A stretch of DNA of 64,000 nucleotides. It comes from Yoonia sp. GPGPB17 (GTDB lineage: Bacteria; Pseudomonadota; Alphaproteobacteria; Rhodobacterales; Rhodobacteraceae). The stretch is taken from NCBI RefSeq assembly GCF_037892195.1, contig NZ_JATACI010000002.1:682001-746000 (forward strand), given 5' to 3'. The notes under the pieces are model-generated. The model saw only the letters and a program-made list of their open reading frames with translations. It made no database searches and had not been told where the DNA came from. Positions 38,205 through 46,668 of the stretch are shown piece after piece; within the stretch, counting starts at the first letter, position 1, and every line of letters begins with the position of its first letter. The position numbers were made by a program, and so were the translations under genes.

Positions 38205-38705
38205 TTACTTGCGGAATTGATCCAAACTCACAACTTCCGCTTCTTTCGGGGTGTCATCTTCTTCCTCCGGTTCAACCATTTCATCCATCGGAGCCTCTTC
38301 AACATCGGCAACCGGGGTGTCTTCGTCGTCGTCCTGCGTTTCAAACCGCAGGCCGAACTCGACTGATGGATCAACGAATGTCTTGATCGCATCATAGGGG
38401 ATATAAAGCGTCTCGGGGTTGTCGCCGAAGTTCAACGTGATGGTGAAACCTTCGCCTGTGACATCCAGATTGTCGAACCAATGCTGGATCACGACCGTCA
38501 TCTCGCCGGGATAGCGATCCGACAGCCAATCTGCGATCTCAACATCCGGGTGCATGGTGTCGAATGTCACAAAGAAATGGTGCGCGCCGGGCAGCCCATC
38601 TTTTTGCACATCTGTCAGGACTTCCTGAATAAGACCGCGCATCGCCCGGTGCATCAGATTTCCATAGTCGATCGTGCTGGTCACGGTAATGGCCCCCTTC
38701 GTCAT
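38205..38705 (-). CDS. sspB: ClpXP adaptor SspB (alpha type)
   Basis: A 166-residue SspB-alpha, which delivers ssrA-tagged proteins to ClpXP. The folded core spans MHRAMRGLIQEVLTDVQKDGLPGAHHFFVTFDTMHPDVEI, HWFDNLDVTGEGFTITLNFGDNPETLYIPYDAIKTFVDPSVEFGL. A long acidic linker (about residues 124-155) leads to the C-terminal ClpX-docking tail AEVVSLDQFRK. The ssrA gene that makes its substrate tags lies about 2.1 kb downstream. Confidence 0.93.
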   Translation of the reverse strand: MTKGAITVTSTIDYGNLMHRAMRGLIQEVLTDVQKDGLPGAHHFFVTFDTMHPDVEIADWLSDRYPGEMTVVIQHWFDNLDVTGEGFTITLNFGDNPETLYIPYDAIKTFVDPSVEFGLRFETQDDDEDTPVADVEEAPMDEMVEPEEEDDTPKEAEVVSLDQFRK

Positions 38706-38748
38706 ATGGTTACCATAAGGGATTCGATGGGGGTTGAAAGGGTGCGTT

Positions 38749-40002
38749 TCAGATCAGACCCATTGCGGCGGATACCGCAAGGCTGAGTGCCGCGGAAATA
38801 AGCAACACAAGCGGCAGGGGCCAATGCCGCCCGAGCAAAAGTACGCCAGTGACAATCGCGAGCCCGATGGCGATAGGTTGCAAGGTGGTCAGATCTGGCC
38901 AAATCGTCTGTATTGGCCCGGCGGAGACTGTGCTGACCGCGCCAAAAAAGACGTGGCAAGCGAACCAAAGCGACAGATTGGCAATCACGCCGACGACGGC
39001 AGCAGTGATGCCCGCAAGCGCGCCACGTAATCGTGGCCGCCCATCCAGCCAATCGATCAAAGGGGCACCCGCGAAGATCCAGATGAAGCAGGGGACAAAC
39101 GTCACCCAAAGTGTCAACGCACCGGCGATCAAAGCCATACCCCAGCCGCCCTCTGCCAACCCTGCGATCATTGCGACGAACTGTGTCACAAGGATGAGCG
39201 GTCCGGGGGTCGTTTCAGCCAGCCCCAGCGCGTCCATCATTTGCGGTGTGGACAGCCATGCATAGGAAACCACGACCTCTTGGGTCATATAGGCGAGCAC
39301 AGCGTATGCCCCACCGAAAGTAACAACGGCGAGTGTTGAAAAGAAAACACCTATATCGTGCAAGAAACTATTGCCCGTCAGCGCAACCAGTCCGAAAGGG
39401 GCGGCCCAGATCAACCCGCCAACCATGGCGATTTTCAGACTACGGACCAATGTGCCTGATTGCGGAGCATGCGCAGTTGTTTCACCCGGTTGCCCGATTG
39501 CGCCAATGACGGCAGCTACAAGGATAACCAGCGGAAAGGGGAGGGCGAAGAAAAATAGCGCGATGAAAGCGCCGCCAGCAAGGATCAGATGTTTGGTTTT
39601 GATCAATGCGCGTTTGGCAATTTTGACCAACGCCTCGACGACGATGATCACCACTGTCGCCTTAACCCCCAGAAACAGCGCCTGCACCACCGGCAGATTT
39701 CCATAGGTTCCATAAGCCAGTGCCAGCACCATGATGACCACAGCACCGGGCAACACAAAAAGCCCACCACCGATCAGCCCGCCGACAATCCCTTGCCGCT
39801 TCCATCCTGCATAGGTGGCCAGCTGCATCGCCTCTGGCCCCGGTAACAGCATGCAAAAGGACAAGGCGCGTAGAAACTGCTTTTCAGTGAGCCAATCGCG
39901 CTTTTCGACAAGTTCTTGATGCATCAAGGCGATCTGTGCCGCTGGTCCACCAAACGAAAGCAGCCCAATACGCCCGAAGACGCGAAGAAGCTCTTTTGTC
40001 AT
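38749..40002 (-). CDS. chrA: Chromate transporter, ChrA family
   Basis: A 417-residue two-domain (long-chain) CHR family transporter with about ten membrane segments. Each half shows the duplicated CHR pattern: FGRIGLLSFGGPAAQIALMHQELVEKRDWLTEKQFLRALSFCMLLPGPEAMQLATYAGW, and FFSTLAVVTFGGAYAVLAYMTQEVVVSYAWLSTPQMMDALGLAETTPGPLILVTQFVAM. ChrA exports chromate by proton antiport and confers chromate resistance. No chrB regulator is near, so natural substrate and induction are open. Confidence 0.93.
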   Translation of the reverse strand: MTKELLRVFGRIGLLSFGGPAAQIALMHQELVEKRDWLTEKQFLRALSFCMLLPGPEAMQLATYAGWKRQGIVGGLIGGGLFVLPGAVVIMVLALAYGTYGNLPVVQALFLGVKATVVIIVVEALVKIAKRALIKTKHLILAGGAFIALFFFALPFPLVILVAAVIGAIGQPGETTAHAPQSGTLVRSLKIAMVGGLIWAAPFGLVALTGNSFLHDIGVFFSTLAVVTFGGAYAVLAYMTQEVVVSYAWLSTPQMMDALGLAETTPGPLILVTQFVAMIAGLAEGGWGMALIAGALTLWVTFVPCFIWIFAGAPLIDWLDGRPRLRGALAGITAAVVGVIANLSLWFACHVFFGAVSTVSAGPIQTIWPDLTTLQPIAIGLAIVTGVLLLGRHWPLPLVLLISAALSLAVSAAMGLI

Positions 40003-40074
40003 GCACGAGATCCTTTCAGCCGTCTTGGTTTGCTGAAGATCACAACACAGTGGGAATGTAAAACCTGTGTAAGT

Positions 40075-40788
40075 TCAGCCAAAAATCCGGCTGATCTCGC
40101 GCAAGATTTTGGCACGGATTGTTTGTGGGTATTCGCGATGGGTGCGGGCGGTCATGACAAAGCCATCGCGGGTGATCACAGCGCCGCGAAAGAAGTTTGT
40201 AATCGCCAGCCCCATCGATTCAATGGCTATGCCGTTGATTGTGACCCCTGCGCGCTCAGCCGCGTTGCGCGCGGCGCGCACGTCGGAGCCTCCATTCGGC
40301 GTTCCATCACCAGATACATCGATCACGCGCCGGTCACAGCCGGTGACCTCATCAAACAGCTCAAGCGAAAAATAGATCGCTTCGGCCGGTGCCGTATCAG
40401 AGAGCACAAAAGCTCGTTCCATCAGGCGTGCTTTTTGCGCAAAAGCTTCGACATCCAGCGCTGTGCGCATCTGGGTCCAGGGGATCGAGACGGTTTGTCT
40501 GTCAACGCCCGACCATTGCACAACCGCCAGATAGTTTTCGCCGACCACCATCGTGTCAACGATTTCAGGATCACGCAAGGCATCAGCCAGCCCATCCGTT
40601 TGCAGGCGGTACTCAGCGGGATCAATTGAGTTGGACACATCAATAGTCAGGATCAACGCGGTATCGCACGCCTGTGCCACAACAGGCAACGAGGAGAGAA
40701 GTGACACAAAAGCAAGCCGCAACATCGGGTTATCGTGCACAGAGCCTGTCTTGCATTGCAAGTCACAAGATTGGGGGGTGTCTGACAA
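40075..40788 (-). CDS. DUF1194 von Willebrand A-like secreted protein
   Basis: A 237-residue DUF1194 protein of the vWA superfamily. A signal peptide (LRLAFVSLLSSLPVVAQA, cleavage near AQACD) begins at an internal Met after about 20 residues. The metal-ion adhesion site is DVSNSIDP, with VDVSGDGTPNGG downstream (VIDVSGDGTPNGGSDVRAAR). The function is unknown, but periplasmic metal-dependent binding is expected. The ATG of the mature reading, MLRLAFVSLL, is at about 40728, and I prefer it to 40788. Confidence 0.82.
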   Translation of the reverse strand: MSDTPQSCDLQCKTGSVHDNPMLRLAFVSLLSSLPVVAQACDTALILTIDVSNSIDPAEYRLQTDGLADALRDPEIVDTMVVGENYLAVVQWSGVDRQTVSIPWTQMRTALDVEAFAQKARLMERAFVLSDTAPAEAIYFSLELFDEVTGCDRRVIDVSGDGTPNGGSDVRAARNAAERAGVTINGIAIESMGLAITNFFRGAVITRDGFVMTARTHREYPQTIRAKILREISRIFG

Positions 40789-40794
40789 AATGCT

Positions 40795-41130
40795 GTTTGA
40801 TAGGGTGGAAGTGCAGGTTTCTGTTGCCAGGTACCTGCGAACCCCGCCCTAGGTCGCAAAACCTAGGGAGTTAAGTTTCGATATTACGCACAGCTTAAGC
40901 TGCGAGTGCCATCGGTGCTTTGTTGTCATTTGCAACTAGCTTAATTGTACCGATAACGGTGGTAACTCACCGAAACAAAGCAAACCCCTTTAGACGTTCG
41001 TCGATCCTATTTCGGCCCCATAGCCCCCAAATGAAGGGTGTTTGGTGGAGCCGCCGGGTACCGCCCCCGGGTCCGATCCGCTTATTACGAGCGCGTTTAT
41101 GTCCATAGTCCCGAAGGACATACAGTACAT
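40795..41130 (-). ncRNA. ssrA: Transfer-messenger RNA, permuted two-piece form
   Basis: On the minus strand the acceptor piece comes first and ends GGCGGCTCCACCA (3' end at 41043). An intervening 23-base segment follows, then the coding piece beginning GGGGCCGAAATAGGATCGAC at 41019. GGGGCCG pairs with CGGCTCC to form the acceptor stem. The tag frame is at 40933-40895 and encodes ANDNKAPMALAA before TAA, preceded by the charged Ala. A pseudoknot-like region ends with GGCAACAGAAACC near 40810. This circular permutation is known in alphaproteobacteria. Outer ends are approximate. A 71-codon open frame over the RNA is not a gene. Confidence 0.93.
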
Positions 41131-41200
41131 AGGGAAGGTCACCTTGTCGTGCAAGTCTGAAGCGATGAACGTTACTGGTCATATGGTTCTATGCGGTGGC

Positions 41201-41545
41201 TTAAAGGTTCAGCACGATGGCCGGGATGCCAACGGCGGCCTCTACAACGAAGTAAACCCATTTCTTTTGCGACGCCCCGTCCAGAACAATAGAGGTCAAA
41301 CGCCCAGCGGCTGCCCCGCACCAGCAGAACCCAAGCATCACATAGGCTTCAGGCGTCCCCAGCCACAGTGCCCCGAGCCCCATGCCAACGAATAAACAAC
41401 CAACCGAGGCGCGAACCTCGGACATGCCCATCGTGGTTTCACCCATCTCAAGATCAAGCGCGCCCAGCGTGTAACGCGGGGCAAGCCAGCCAAAACAGCC
41501 CAGCCCGATGCTGAGAATAGCGAAGATGATGTTGAGGATGTCCAT
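41201..41545 (-). CDS. Small integral membrane protein, DUF4345-like
   Basis: A 114-residue membrane protein with four predicted helices (NIIFAILSIGLGCFGWLA, VRASVGCLFVGMGLGALWLG, AYVMLGFCWCGAAAGRLTSI and WVYFVVEAAVGIPAIVLNL). The pattern GxSEVRA-G-xxxGxG, with a GRLxSI segment before the fourth helix, resembles DUF4345. Function unknown. It is downstream of hemN on the same strand, 66 bp apart. Confidence 0.65.
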   Translation of the reverse strand: MDILNIIFAILSIGLGCFGWLAPRYTLGALDLEMGETTMGMSEVRASVGCLFVGMGLGALWLGTPEAYVMLGFCWCGAAAGRLTSIVLDGASQKKWVYFVVEAAVGIPAIVLNL

Positions 41546-41611
41546 GACCGTGCCCTGTGTGCCTGCCCCGATGAAACTGGCGCAATCGGCGATAAGATCA
41601 ATGGTGACGGT

Positions 41612-42961
41612 TCAAGACGCCTGCGAGTATTGTGCGACGATATCGCTAAAGCCGTCATAGCGCTGTGCAATGATCCGCGTGAGTGGCCTGCCTGCTTGGG
41701 TGATTCTGAGACCTTGACCCGTTGCGACAACAAAGCCTGCAAATTCTTCTAGAATGGCCTTGTGTATCGGCAAAAGATCACGCGCATTGGGATGCTGATC
41801 AAGCTTTTGAAGATCAATTTCAAAATCGCACATCAACATGTTGATGGCGGATGCGCGCAGCCGATCTTCAGCTGTTATCTCATAGCCGCGATGACCTGAT
41901 AACTTACCCGCCTCAACCCGTTCGATGTAGGCGGCGGTCGCGGATGCGTTTTGCACATAGCCTTGTGCGAACTGCGAAATCGACGAGGCACCGATCCCAA
42001 TCAAGGTTGGGCAGGTGTCGTCTGTATAGCCTTGGAAATTCCGGCGTAAATGTCCGCTGCATGCTGCGATGGTCAAACTGTCCTCGGGTTTGCCAAAATG
42101 GTCGATCCCGATGGCGTGATAGCCGCTGCCCGTAAAAGCTTTCGCCGCTTGGCGGGCAAGGTGATAGCGGGCCTCTTCATCGGGCAAAGCATCATGTGGG
42201 ATCAGTTTTTGTCGTTTTGAAAAGGTCGGTACATGTGCATAGCCAAAAAGGGCGATGCGGTCAGGATCAAGGGTGCGGACCTTGGCGATTGTATTGGCCA
42301 GTTTTGCAGGTGTCTGATGGGGCAGGCCATAGACCAGATCAGCGTTCAAAGATGTGATCCCTGCGGCACGCAGGCTTTCGACACATGCGCGCGTGGCCGC
42401 ATAGCTTTGCTTGCGCCCGATAGCCTCTTGCACATCAAGCGCAAAATCCTGGATGCCAATGCTGGCACGGGTCATGCCCATTTCGGCAAGGGCTGTGATT
42501 TTATCGTCGTCGACCAAGGTGGGATCAATCTCAACCGAGAAGCTAAAGTTGGGGGCGGGCGGAATGACCTCTTTAACGGCCTGCGCCAGTTCGCGGATCA
42601 TGGGGGCGGGCAAAATGGTCGGTGTGCCGCCGCCCCAGTGCATTTGCCCCATCGTAATGCCCGCGGGTAGCGCGGCGCGCAGTAACGCCAACTCGTCTTT
42701 GACGACGCGCAGATAGTTTGCAACCGGTTTGAGTGTGGTAGTGCCTTGCGTCCGGCATGCACAAAACCAGCACAGACGTTCGCAAAAGGGGATGTGGATA
42801 TAAACCGATACTGGAACCGCAGGGTTTAGCGCTTTGAGGCAACTGACCTGAAATGCCTCGCCAGTTTTTGCACTGAACGCGGTGGCGGGCGGATAGCTGG
42901 TGTAGCGCGGGACGCGGGCATCAAAAAGGCCCATGCGGCGAAGATTATCAAGGTGTTCCAT
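41612..42961 (-). CDS. hemN: Oxygen-independent coproporphyrinogen III oxidase
   Basis: A 449-residue radical SAM enzyme that converts coproporphyrinogen III to protoporphyrinogen IX without oxygen, in heme and bacteriochlorophyll synthesis. The cluster-binding motif is CERLCWFCAC (CxxxCxxCxC, Cys60, 64, 67, 69), which marks true HemN and not the HemW group. Also present are GGGTPTILPAPMIRELA, EIDPTLVDDDKI and QGYTDDTCPTLIGIGASSIS. The start at 42961 gives MEHLDNLRRMGLFDARVPRYTSYPPATAF; the upstream 19 codons cover the FNR-box region. The FNR-like box upstream suggests induction at low oxygen. Confidence 0.95.
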   Translation of the reverse strand: MEHLDNLRRMGLFDARVPRYTSYPPATAFSAKTGEAFQVSCLKALNPAVPVSVYIHIPFCERLCWFCACRTQGTTTLKPVANYLRVVKDELALLRAALPAGITMGQMHWGGGTPTILPAPMIRELAQAVKEVIPPAPNFSFSVEIDPTLVDDDKITALAEMGMTRASIGIQDFALDVQEAIGRKQSYAATRACVESLRAAGITSLNADLVYGLPHQTPAKLANTIAKVRTLDPDRIALFGYAHVPTFSKRQKLIPHDALPDEEARYHLARQAAKAFTGSGYHAIGIDHFGKPEDSLTIAACSGHLRRNFQGYTDDTCPTLIGIGASSISQFAQGYVQNASATAAYIERVEAGKLSGHRGYEITAEDRLRASAINMLMCDFEIDLQKLDQHPNARDLLPIHKAILEEFAGFVVATGQGLRITQAGRPLTRIIAQRYDGFSDIVAQYSQAS

Positions 42962-42995
42962 ACATTCACTCTGGCAGAGTGCTGCATGGGTTTTC

Positions 42996-43009
42996 TTGCG
43001 CCAGATCAA
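42996..43009 (-). promoter_or_regulatory. FNR/FnrL-like box upstream of hemN
   Basis: TTGCGCCAGATCAA, one exact half-site (ATCAA) and one degenerate (TTGCG) of TTGAT-N4-ATCAA. It is 35 bp before the hemN start. FnrL control of hemN is established in Rhodobacter. It fits but differs at two positions. Confidence 0.55.
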
Positions 43010-43032
43010 GTGGCGCAAGAATTCTGCGGCTG

Positions 43033-43638
43033 TTAGCTCAACTCGTTGATGAAACAGGCCGAAATCTCGGCGATTTGCTCGGGTGAGTGGTCCCTGCGAA
43101 AGAATGTCTTAAAACCTGTTTCGGGGAACATCAGATATGTCTGCGTTGAGTGATCGACGAGGTAGTACTCAGGGTCACCCTCCACCACACGGTAGTAGGT
43201 CTTATAGGCCTGGCTTGCGGCTTTCACCTGTTCGGGCGAGCCCGTCAATCCGATCATGTCGTCATGAAAGTTGTCGGTGAAATCCCGGACCACTTCCACA
43301 GTGTCCCTTTGTGGATCCACCGAGATAAAAACAGTACCAAGGTCAAGTCCCTGTTCTTCAAGTATATATGCCGCCTGCGCATTGCGTGCGGAATCCAACG
43401 GGCAGACGTCGGGGCAGAATGTATAGCCAAAATAGACCAGCGTCGGTTTTGTGATAACATCTGCATCAGTCACGGTTTCCCCGGTTTCCGAGATTAGTTC
43501 GAACGGACCGCCGATGGCGCTGCCTGCCACGGCAGTATCACCGCAGGGATGTGCCTGACCCGATTGCGATTGCCAAGCGTAGATCCCGATAGCGGCTGCG
43601 GCAGCGAGCGTGGTTGATCCAAAGATGACAGCTTTCAA
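43033..43638 (-). CDS. SCO1/SenC-family copper protein
   Basis: A 201-residue SCO protein that delivers copper or electrons to the CuA site of cytochrome oxidase. An N-terminal anchor (VIFGSTTLAAAAAIGIYAW) precedes the thioredoxin-like domain with the copper-binding pair Cys75 and Cys79 in GYTFCPDVCPLDSARN; the His is in YLVDHSTQTYLMFPE. I choose the TTG at 43638 because AGGAGG stands 5 bases before it and the ATG-like frame start lies 48 bases upstream of non-conserved sequence. It is upstream of hemN on the same strand. Confidence 0.9.
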   Translation of the reverse strand: MKAVIFGSTTLAAAAAIGIYAWQSQSGQAHPCGDTAVAGSAIGGPFELISETGETVTDADVITKPTLVYFGYTFCPDVCPLDSARNAQAAYILEEQGLDLGTVFISVDPQRDTVEVVRDFTDNFHDDMIGLTGSPEQVKAASQAYKTYYRVVEGDPEYYLVDHSTQTYLMFPETGFKTFFRRDHSPEQIAEISACFINELS

Positions 43639-43851
43639 GGTGGCCTCCTGAAATGAGAATAATTCTGTTGGCGCAGTATCGCGCAACGCTTCGCTTCACA
43701 ATATGCTTTCTTGCCGCACGACGCAGCAGCACAATTGTCGCGATGGCGTCACAAGATTGTGTTTCGCAACTGTCTTGGGGCCGCCTCCAAAGACTATTTT
43801 GATGAGTCTCAGAGGCCGGCTTGCAAGGTGGTTACGATCCACCGCGAAGAA

Positions 43852-44586
43852 TTAACCGCGCTTGGCCCGCCGCTGAGCAATCACCCCCTGTGCCAGCTCT
43901 TGCGTATAGTGGGCCAATGCGGCCAAATGCGCATCTGCTGCAAGCCCATCCTGGGCCTCGATCGCATCTGCAATATCGCTGTGAAATGCGACGATCTTTT
44001 CGCGTGATCGCGCGCTGAAGGTGATCATGTTCATCAATGGCTGCATAGCCTCGACCGCACCGGCCAGTTGATAAGACAGAACCGGGTTGTCCGCCGCATC
44101 GACCAACGCCCGGTGAAAGGCGACATCTGACGCGCAAAACGCTTCGTCCGTCAGTCCCGGTTGCGATTGCCTGTGTGCCTCGGCGCGCATGGTGGCCAGA
44201 TGATCAGCCGTCCGGCGCATCGCCGATAGGGGTGCGCAGGCCCGCTCCAGCGCATAGCGCGCTTCGCAGGCTGTCGCGAAACCAATATCGTTCATCGACA
44301 ACAACAAGGTCGATGTCGTGATCTGCTGTCCATAGGCATCTTCGAACTTCAGCCTGTTCACAAAGGCGCCGCCGGTGGCCCCGCGTTGTGTGCGAATAAG
44401 CGATTGTGCCGCCAATCGTTTCAGCGCTTCACGCACTGTGGGCCGTGAGACATCAAACTGTTCTGCCAGTTCCGCTTCCGAGGGCAGACGCTCATCCACG
44501 GGCAGATCGCCACAGATGATTGCATCGCGAATGGCCTTGGCAATTTGCGCCGATAAGTCGGCGGGGTTCTTGGGATCAATTTTCAT
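43852..44586 (-). CDS. GntR-family (FadR-type) regulator of the DMSP gene cluster
   Basis: A 244-residue GntR/FadR-subfamily regulator. The wHTH is at the N-terminus (AIRDAIICGDLPVDERLPSEAELAEQFDVSRPTVREALKRLAAQSLIRTQRG, about residues 14-67). The FCD ligand domain follows, with FHRALVDAADNPV and FHSDIADAIEAQDG, giving the metal-binding Asp/His positions. It is divergent from the DUF2182-to-acuI genes, and two operator cores lie beside its start. A role controlling DMSP or acrylate metabolism is inferred from position; its ligand is unknown. Confidence 0.88.
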   Translation of the reverse strand: MKIDPKNPADLSAQIAKAIRDAIICGDLPVDERLPSEAELAEQFDVSRPTVREALKRLAAQSLIRTQRGATGGAFVNRLKFEDAYGQQITTSTLLLSMNDIGFATACEARYALERACAPLSAMRRTADHLATMRAEAHRQSQPGLTDEAFCASDVAFHRALVDAADNPVLSYQLAGAVEAMQPLMNMITFSARSREKIVAFHSDIADAIEAQDGLAADAHLAALAHYTQELAQGVIAQRRAKRG

Positions 44587-44611
44587 TTGTCAGACAATTA
44601 AACGTCTGACA
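44587..44611. promoter_or_regulatory. Paired GntR/FadR-type operators
   Basis: TTGTCAGACAA at 44587-44597 fits the FadR-subfamily consensus T-N-G-T-N3-A-C-N-A exactly. A second core, GTCTGAC, lies at 44604-44610. Together they form a perfect long palindrome, arms TGTCAGAC and GTCTGACA with an 8-base centre. They sit just upstream of gntR and 59 bp before the DUF2182 start, which suits autorepression and control of the divergent operon. Confidence 0.75.
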
Positions 44612-44669
44612 TATCATTGTGCAAGCCCTGAGTCGCACTTAGCCTTTTGGGACCGTTTGGGAGGACGCC

Positions 44670-45437
44670 GTGTCGCATCTGGTTCGATCATCACTGTGGT
44701 TGTCGTTCTTCGGCGCGATCCTGTTTGCATGGTGGATGATGTACGTCATGGCGATGGACATGGACCTTGATCTGCTGGGGCGTCCGGGGCCGATGGGGCA
44801 AGCCATGGCAGATATGGACCCGCGCATGCCGATGGATATGCCAATGGCACGCTTTGGACCGCTTTTTGCAATGTGGGCGATTATGATGGCGGCGATGATG
44901 TTGCCGACACTGGTACCGACACTGACCACTTATGAGCGGCTGATGGTCAGTGCCGATGGCACCCGCGCCGGGTGGCTGGGCGTGCTGCTGGGATACTTCA
45001 TTGTTTGGGTTGGCTTTGCCGCTCTGATTACGGCTGTTCAACTGGCGCTGCTCTTTGGCGGGGTGATCAATATGCTGGGGATTGCGCCGGTCTGGCTGTC
45101 TGCCGCCTTGCTGATTGTTGTAGGCGCCTTTCAGTTCACCCGCGTTAAGGAAGTCTGTCACGGTGTGTGCCACGCACCAATGACCTATTTTCTGGGCCAT
45201 TGGAAAACAGGTTTTTCCGGCGGTTTGCGCATGGGGTTGGGTTTGGGCGCATTTTGTGTGGTCTGTTGCTGGGGCTTCATGGCCCTTGGTTTTGTTGGTG
45301 GTGTGATGAGCTTGGCCTGGATGGGTCTGGCGACAGTATTGATGGTGTTCGAAAAACTGCCTGATATCGGGCATCGTGTGATCAAACCAACCGGCGTGGC
45401 ACTGATTGCCGCTGGTCTGGCTTTGGCTGTCTTTTAA
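44670..45437 (+). CDS. DUF2182 integral membrane protein, Met-rich
   Basis: A 255-residue DUF2182 (predicted metal-binding) membrane protein. The GTG start at 44670 has GGGAGG upstream. The N-terminal part has a Met-rich periplasmic-looking stretch (MAMDMDLDLLGRPGPMGQAM, then ADMDPRMPMDMPMARFGP), followed by the family core AMWAIMMAAMMLPTLVPTLTTYERL. Four further helices and a KEVCHGVCHAPMTYF Cys/His motif precede LGLGAFCVVCCWGFMALGFVGG. Met/Cys/His clusters suggest copper. It opens an operon that runs into dmdA. Confidence 0.88.
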   Translation: MSHLVRSSLWLSFFGAILFAWWMMYVMAMDMDLDLLGRPGPMGQAMADMDPRMPMDMPMARFGPLFAMWAIMMAAMMLPTLVPTLTTYERLMVSADGTRAGWLGVLLGYFIVWVGFAALITAVQLALLFGGVINMLGIAPVWLSAALLIVVGAFQFTRVKEVCHGVCHAPMTYFLGHWKTGFSGGLRMGLGLGAFCVVCCWGFMALGFVGGVMSLAWMGLATVLMVFEKLPDIGHRVIKPTGVALIAAGLALAVF

Positions 45438-45452
45438 GGAAAGGGACGAGAT

Positions 45453-46166
45453 ATGGCTGAAAAGACGGAACGCGCACCTGCCGATCGGTTGCCGATCTCG
45501 CAGCGGATCGACCAGCGGATGGAAAGCAACCCGCTACGTCGGAAAATGAAGCCGACAGAATGGGCCATTAAGGGCGAGCTTTTTCTGAACTGCTCGTGCA
45601 CGGTCTTCTGCCCCTGCGTCGTAAGCCTTGGCGCTCATCCGCCAACAGAAGGGCACTGCCATGCATGGATGGCGATTGCCATTGATGAAGGGCATTTTGA
45701 AGGCGAGGACCTCTCAGGTCTGAACGTCGGCCTTCTTGTCGATATTCCGGGCCGTATGGCCGAGGGCAACTGGAAAGTCGCGGCCTATGTCGATGAGCGT
45801 TCTACGCAGAAGGCTTACAATGGCGTCCTGAAAATCTTTAGCGGGGCGGCTGGCGGCACCACGGGTCTTTTCACGATGCTGGTGTCCGAGATCATCGGCG
45901 CCGAGCGCGAGAAGGTCGAGATTGTGCGTGAAGGCGACAAGCGCGGCATCTATATCGGGCGCAAGATCCAGGGTGAGATTGAGATGATGAAAGGGGCAAG
46001 CCCGGATCATCCGGTGATGATCAGCAACTCAAAATACTGGATGGGCCCCGATATTATCGCAGCGGCTGGCACGAAGTCGCGGGTGCGCGACTATGGCCGT
46101 GTCTGGGACTTTGGCGGCAAGTCGGCTGAGATTTGCCCGATTGACTGGAAAGGGCCCAAGCCTTGA
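45453..46166 (+). CDS. DUF1326 Cys-rich protein
   Basis: A 237-residue DUF1326 protein. The family hallmark is the Cys cluster NCSCTVFCPC (Cys47, 49, 53, 55) and a following His (HPPTEGHCHAW), a likely metal- or thiol-redox site. The remainder is beta-rich with GVLKIFSGAAGGTTGLF and HPVMISNSKYWMGPDI. DUF1326 genes are usually next to DUF2182 genes, as here (15 bp gap). Copper handling is a common guess, not proven. The TGA overlaps the TTG start of DinB. Confidence 0.85.
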   Translation: MAEKTERAPADRLPISQRIDQRMESNPLRRKMKPTEWAIKGELFLNCSCTVFCPCVVSLGAHPPTEGHCHAWMAIAIDEGHFEGEDLSGLNVGLLVDIPGRMAEGNWKVAAYVDERSTQKAYNGVLKIFSGAAGGTTGLFTMLVSEIIGAEREKVEIVREGDKRGIYIGRKIQGEIEMMKGASPDHPVMISNSKYWMGPDIIAAAGTKSRVRDYGRVWDFGGKSAEICPIDWKGPKP

Positions 46167-46666
46167 TCACGCCAGCGTACTGTCAAATGATGGCGCGCTA
46201 CAATGCCTGGCAAAACAAGGGCCTGCGTGACATGATTGCCAATATCGACCGGGATGCGCTGTACCGTGATCGCGGTGCGTTCTTTGGGTCTATCATGGGT
46301 ACCCTCAATCATTTGTTGTGGGCCGATACGATTTGGATCAGCCGGTTTGATGGCGGTGAAGGGCCAACGGTGCCCGCCAAGGAACATCTTGAGATGACGC
46401 CAACACCTGCTGTCTGGGCCGCCGAAAATTTCCGCATGGACGCCCGCATCAGACTTTGGGCGGAAAGTGTGAGCGCAATTGATCTGGTCGGTGACCTGAC
46501 ATGGACCGCAGCGCTTTCGGATACCACGATGTCCGAGCCGATGGGGCTTTGTGTTGTACAGTTGTTCAACCACCAAACCCATCACCGTGGTCAAGTCCAC
46601 GCGATGCTAACGGCGATGGGTCTTAAGCCGAACGATACTGACCTTCCCTTCATGCCCGAGGACTAA
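46163..46666 (+). CDS. DinB-family metal-dependent protein
   Basis: A 167-residue DinB four-helix-bundle protein. The metal triad is probably the His in LNHLLWAD and the two in FNHQTHHRGQVH. Family relatives are thiol S-transferases and unknown DNA-damage-associated proteins. The TTG start at 46163 overlaps the previous stop (TTGA); TTG with coupling is plausible. The next gene, dmdA, starts 3 bp after the stop, so they are in one transcript. Confidence 0.85.
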   Translation: MITPAYCQMMARYNAWQNKGLRDMIANIDRDALYRDRGAFFGSIMGTLNHLLWADTIWISRFDGGEGPTVPAKEHLEMTPTPAVWAAENFRMDARIRLWAESVSAIDLVGDLTWTAALSDTTMSEPMGLCVVQLFNHQTHHRGQVHAMLTAMGLKPNDTDLPFMPED

Positions 46667-46668
46667 CC

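Noticed and set aside
40967..41182. 71-codon minus-strand frame
   Set aside because: It lies in the tmRNA gene and is non-coding.
43150..43497. Plus-strand frame opposite the SCO gene
   Set aside because: Antisense shadow of a conserved gene.
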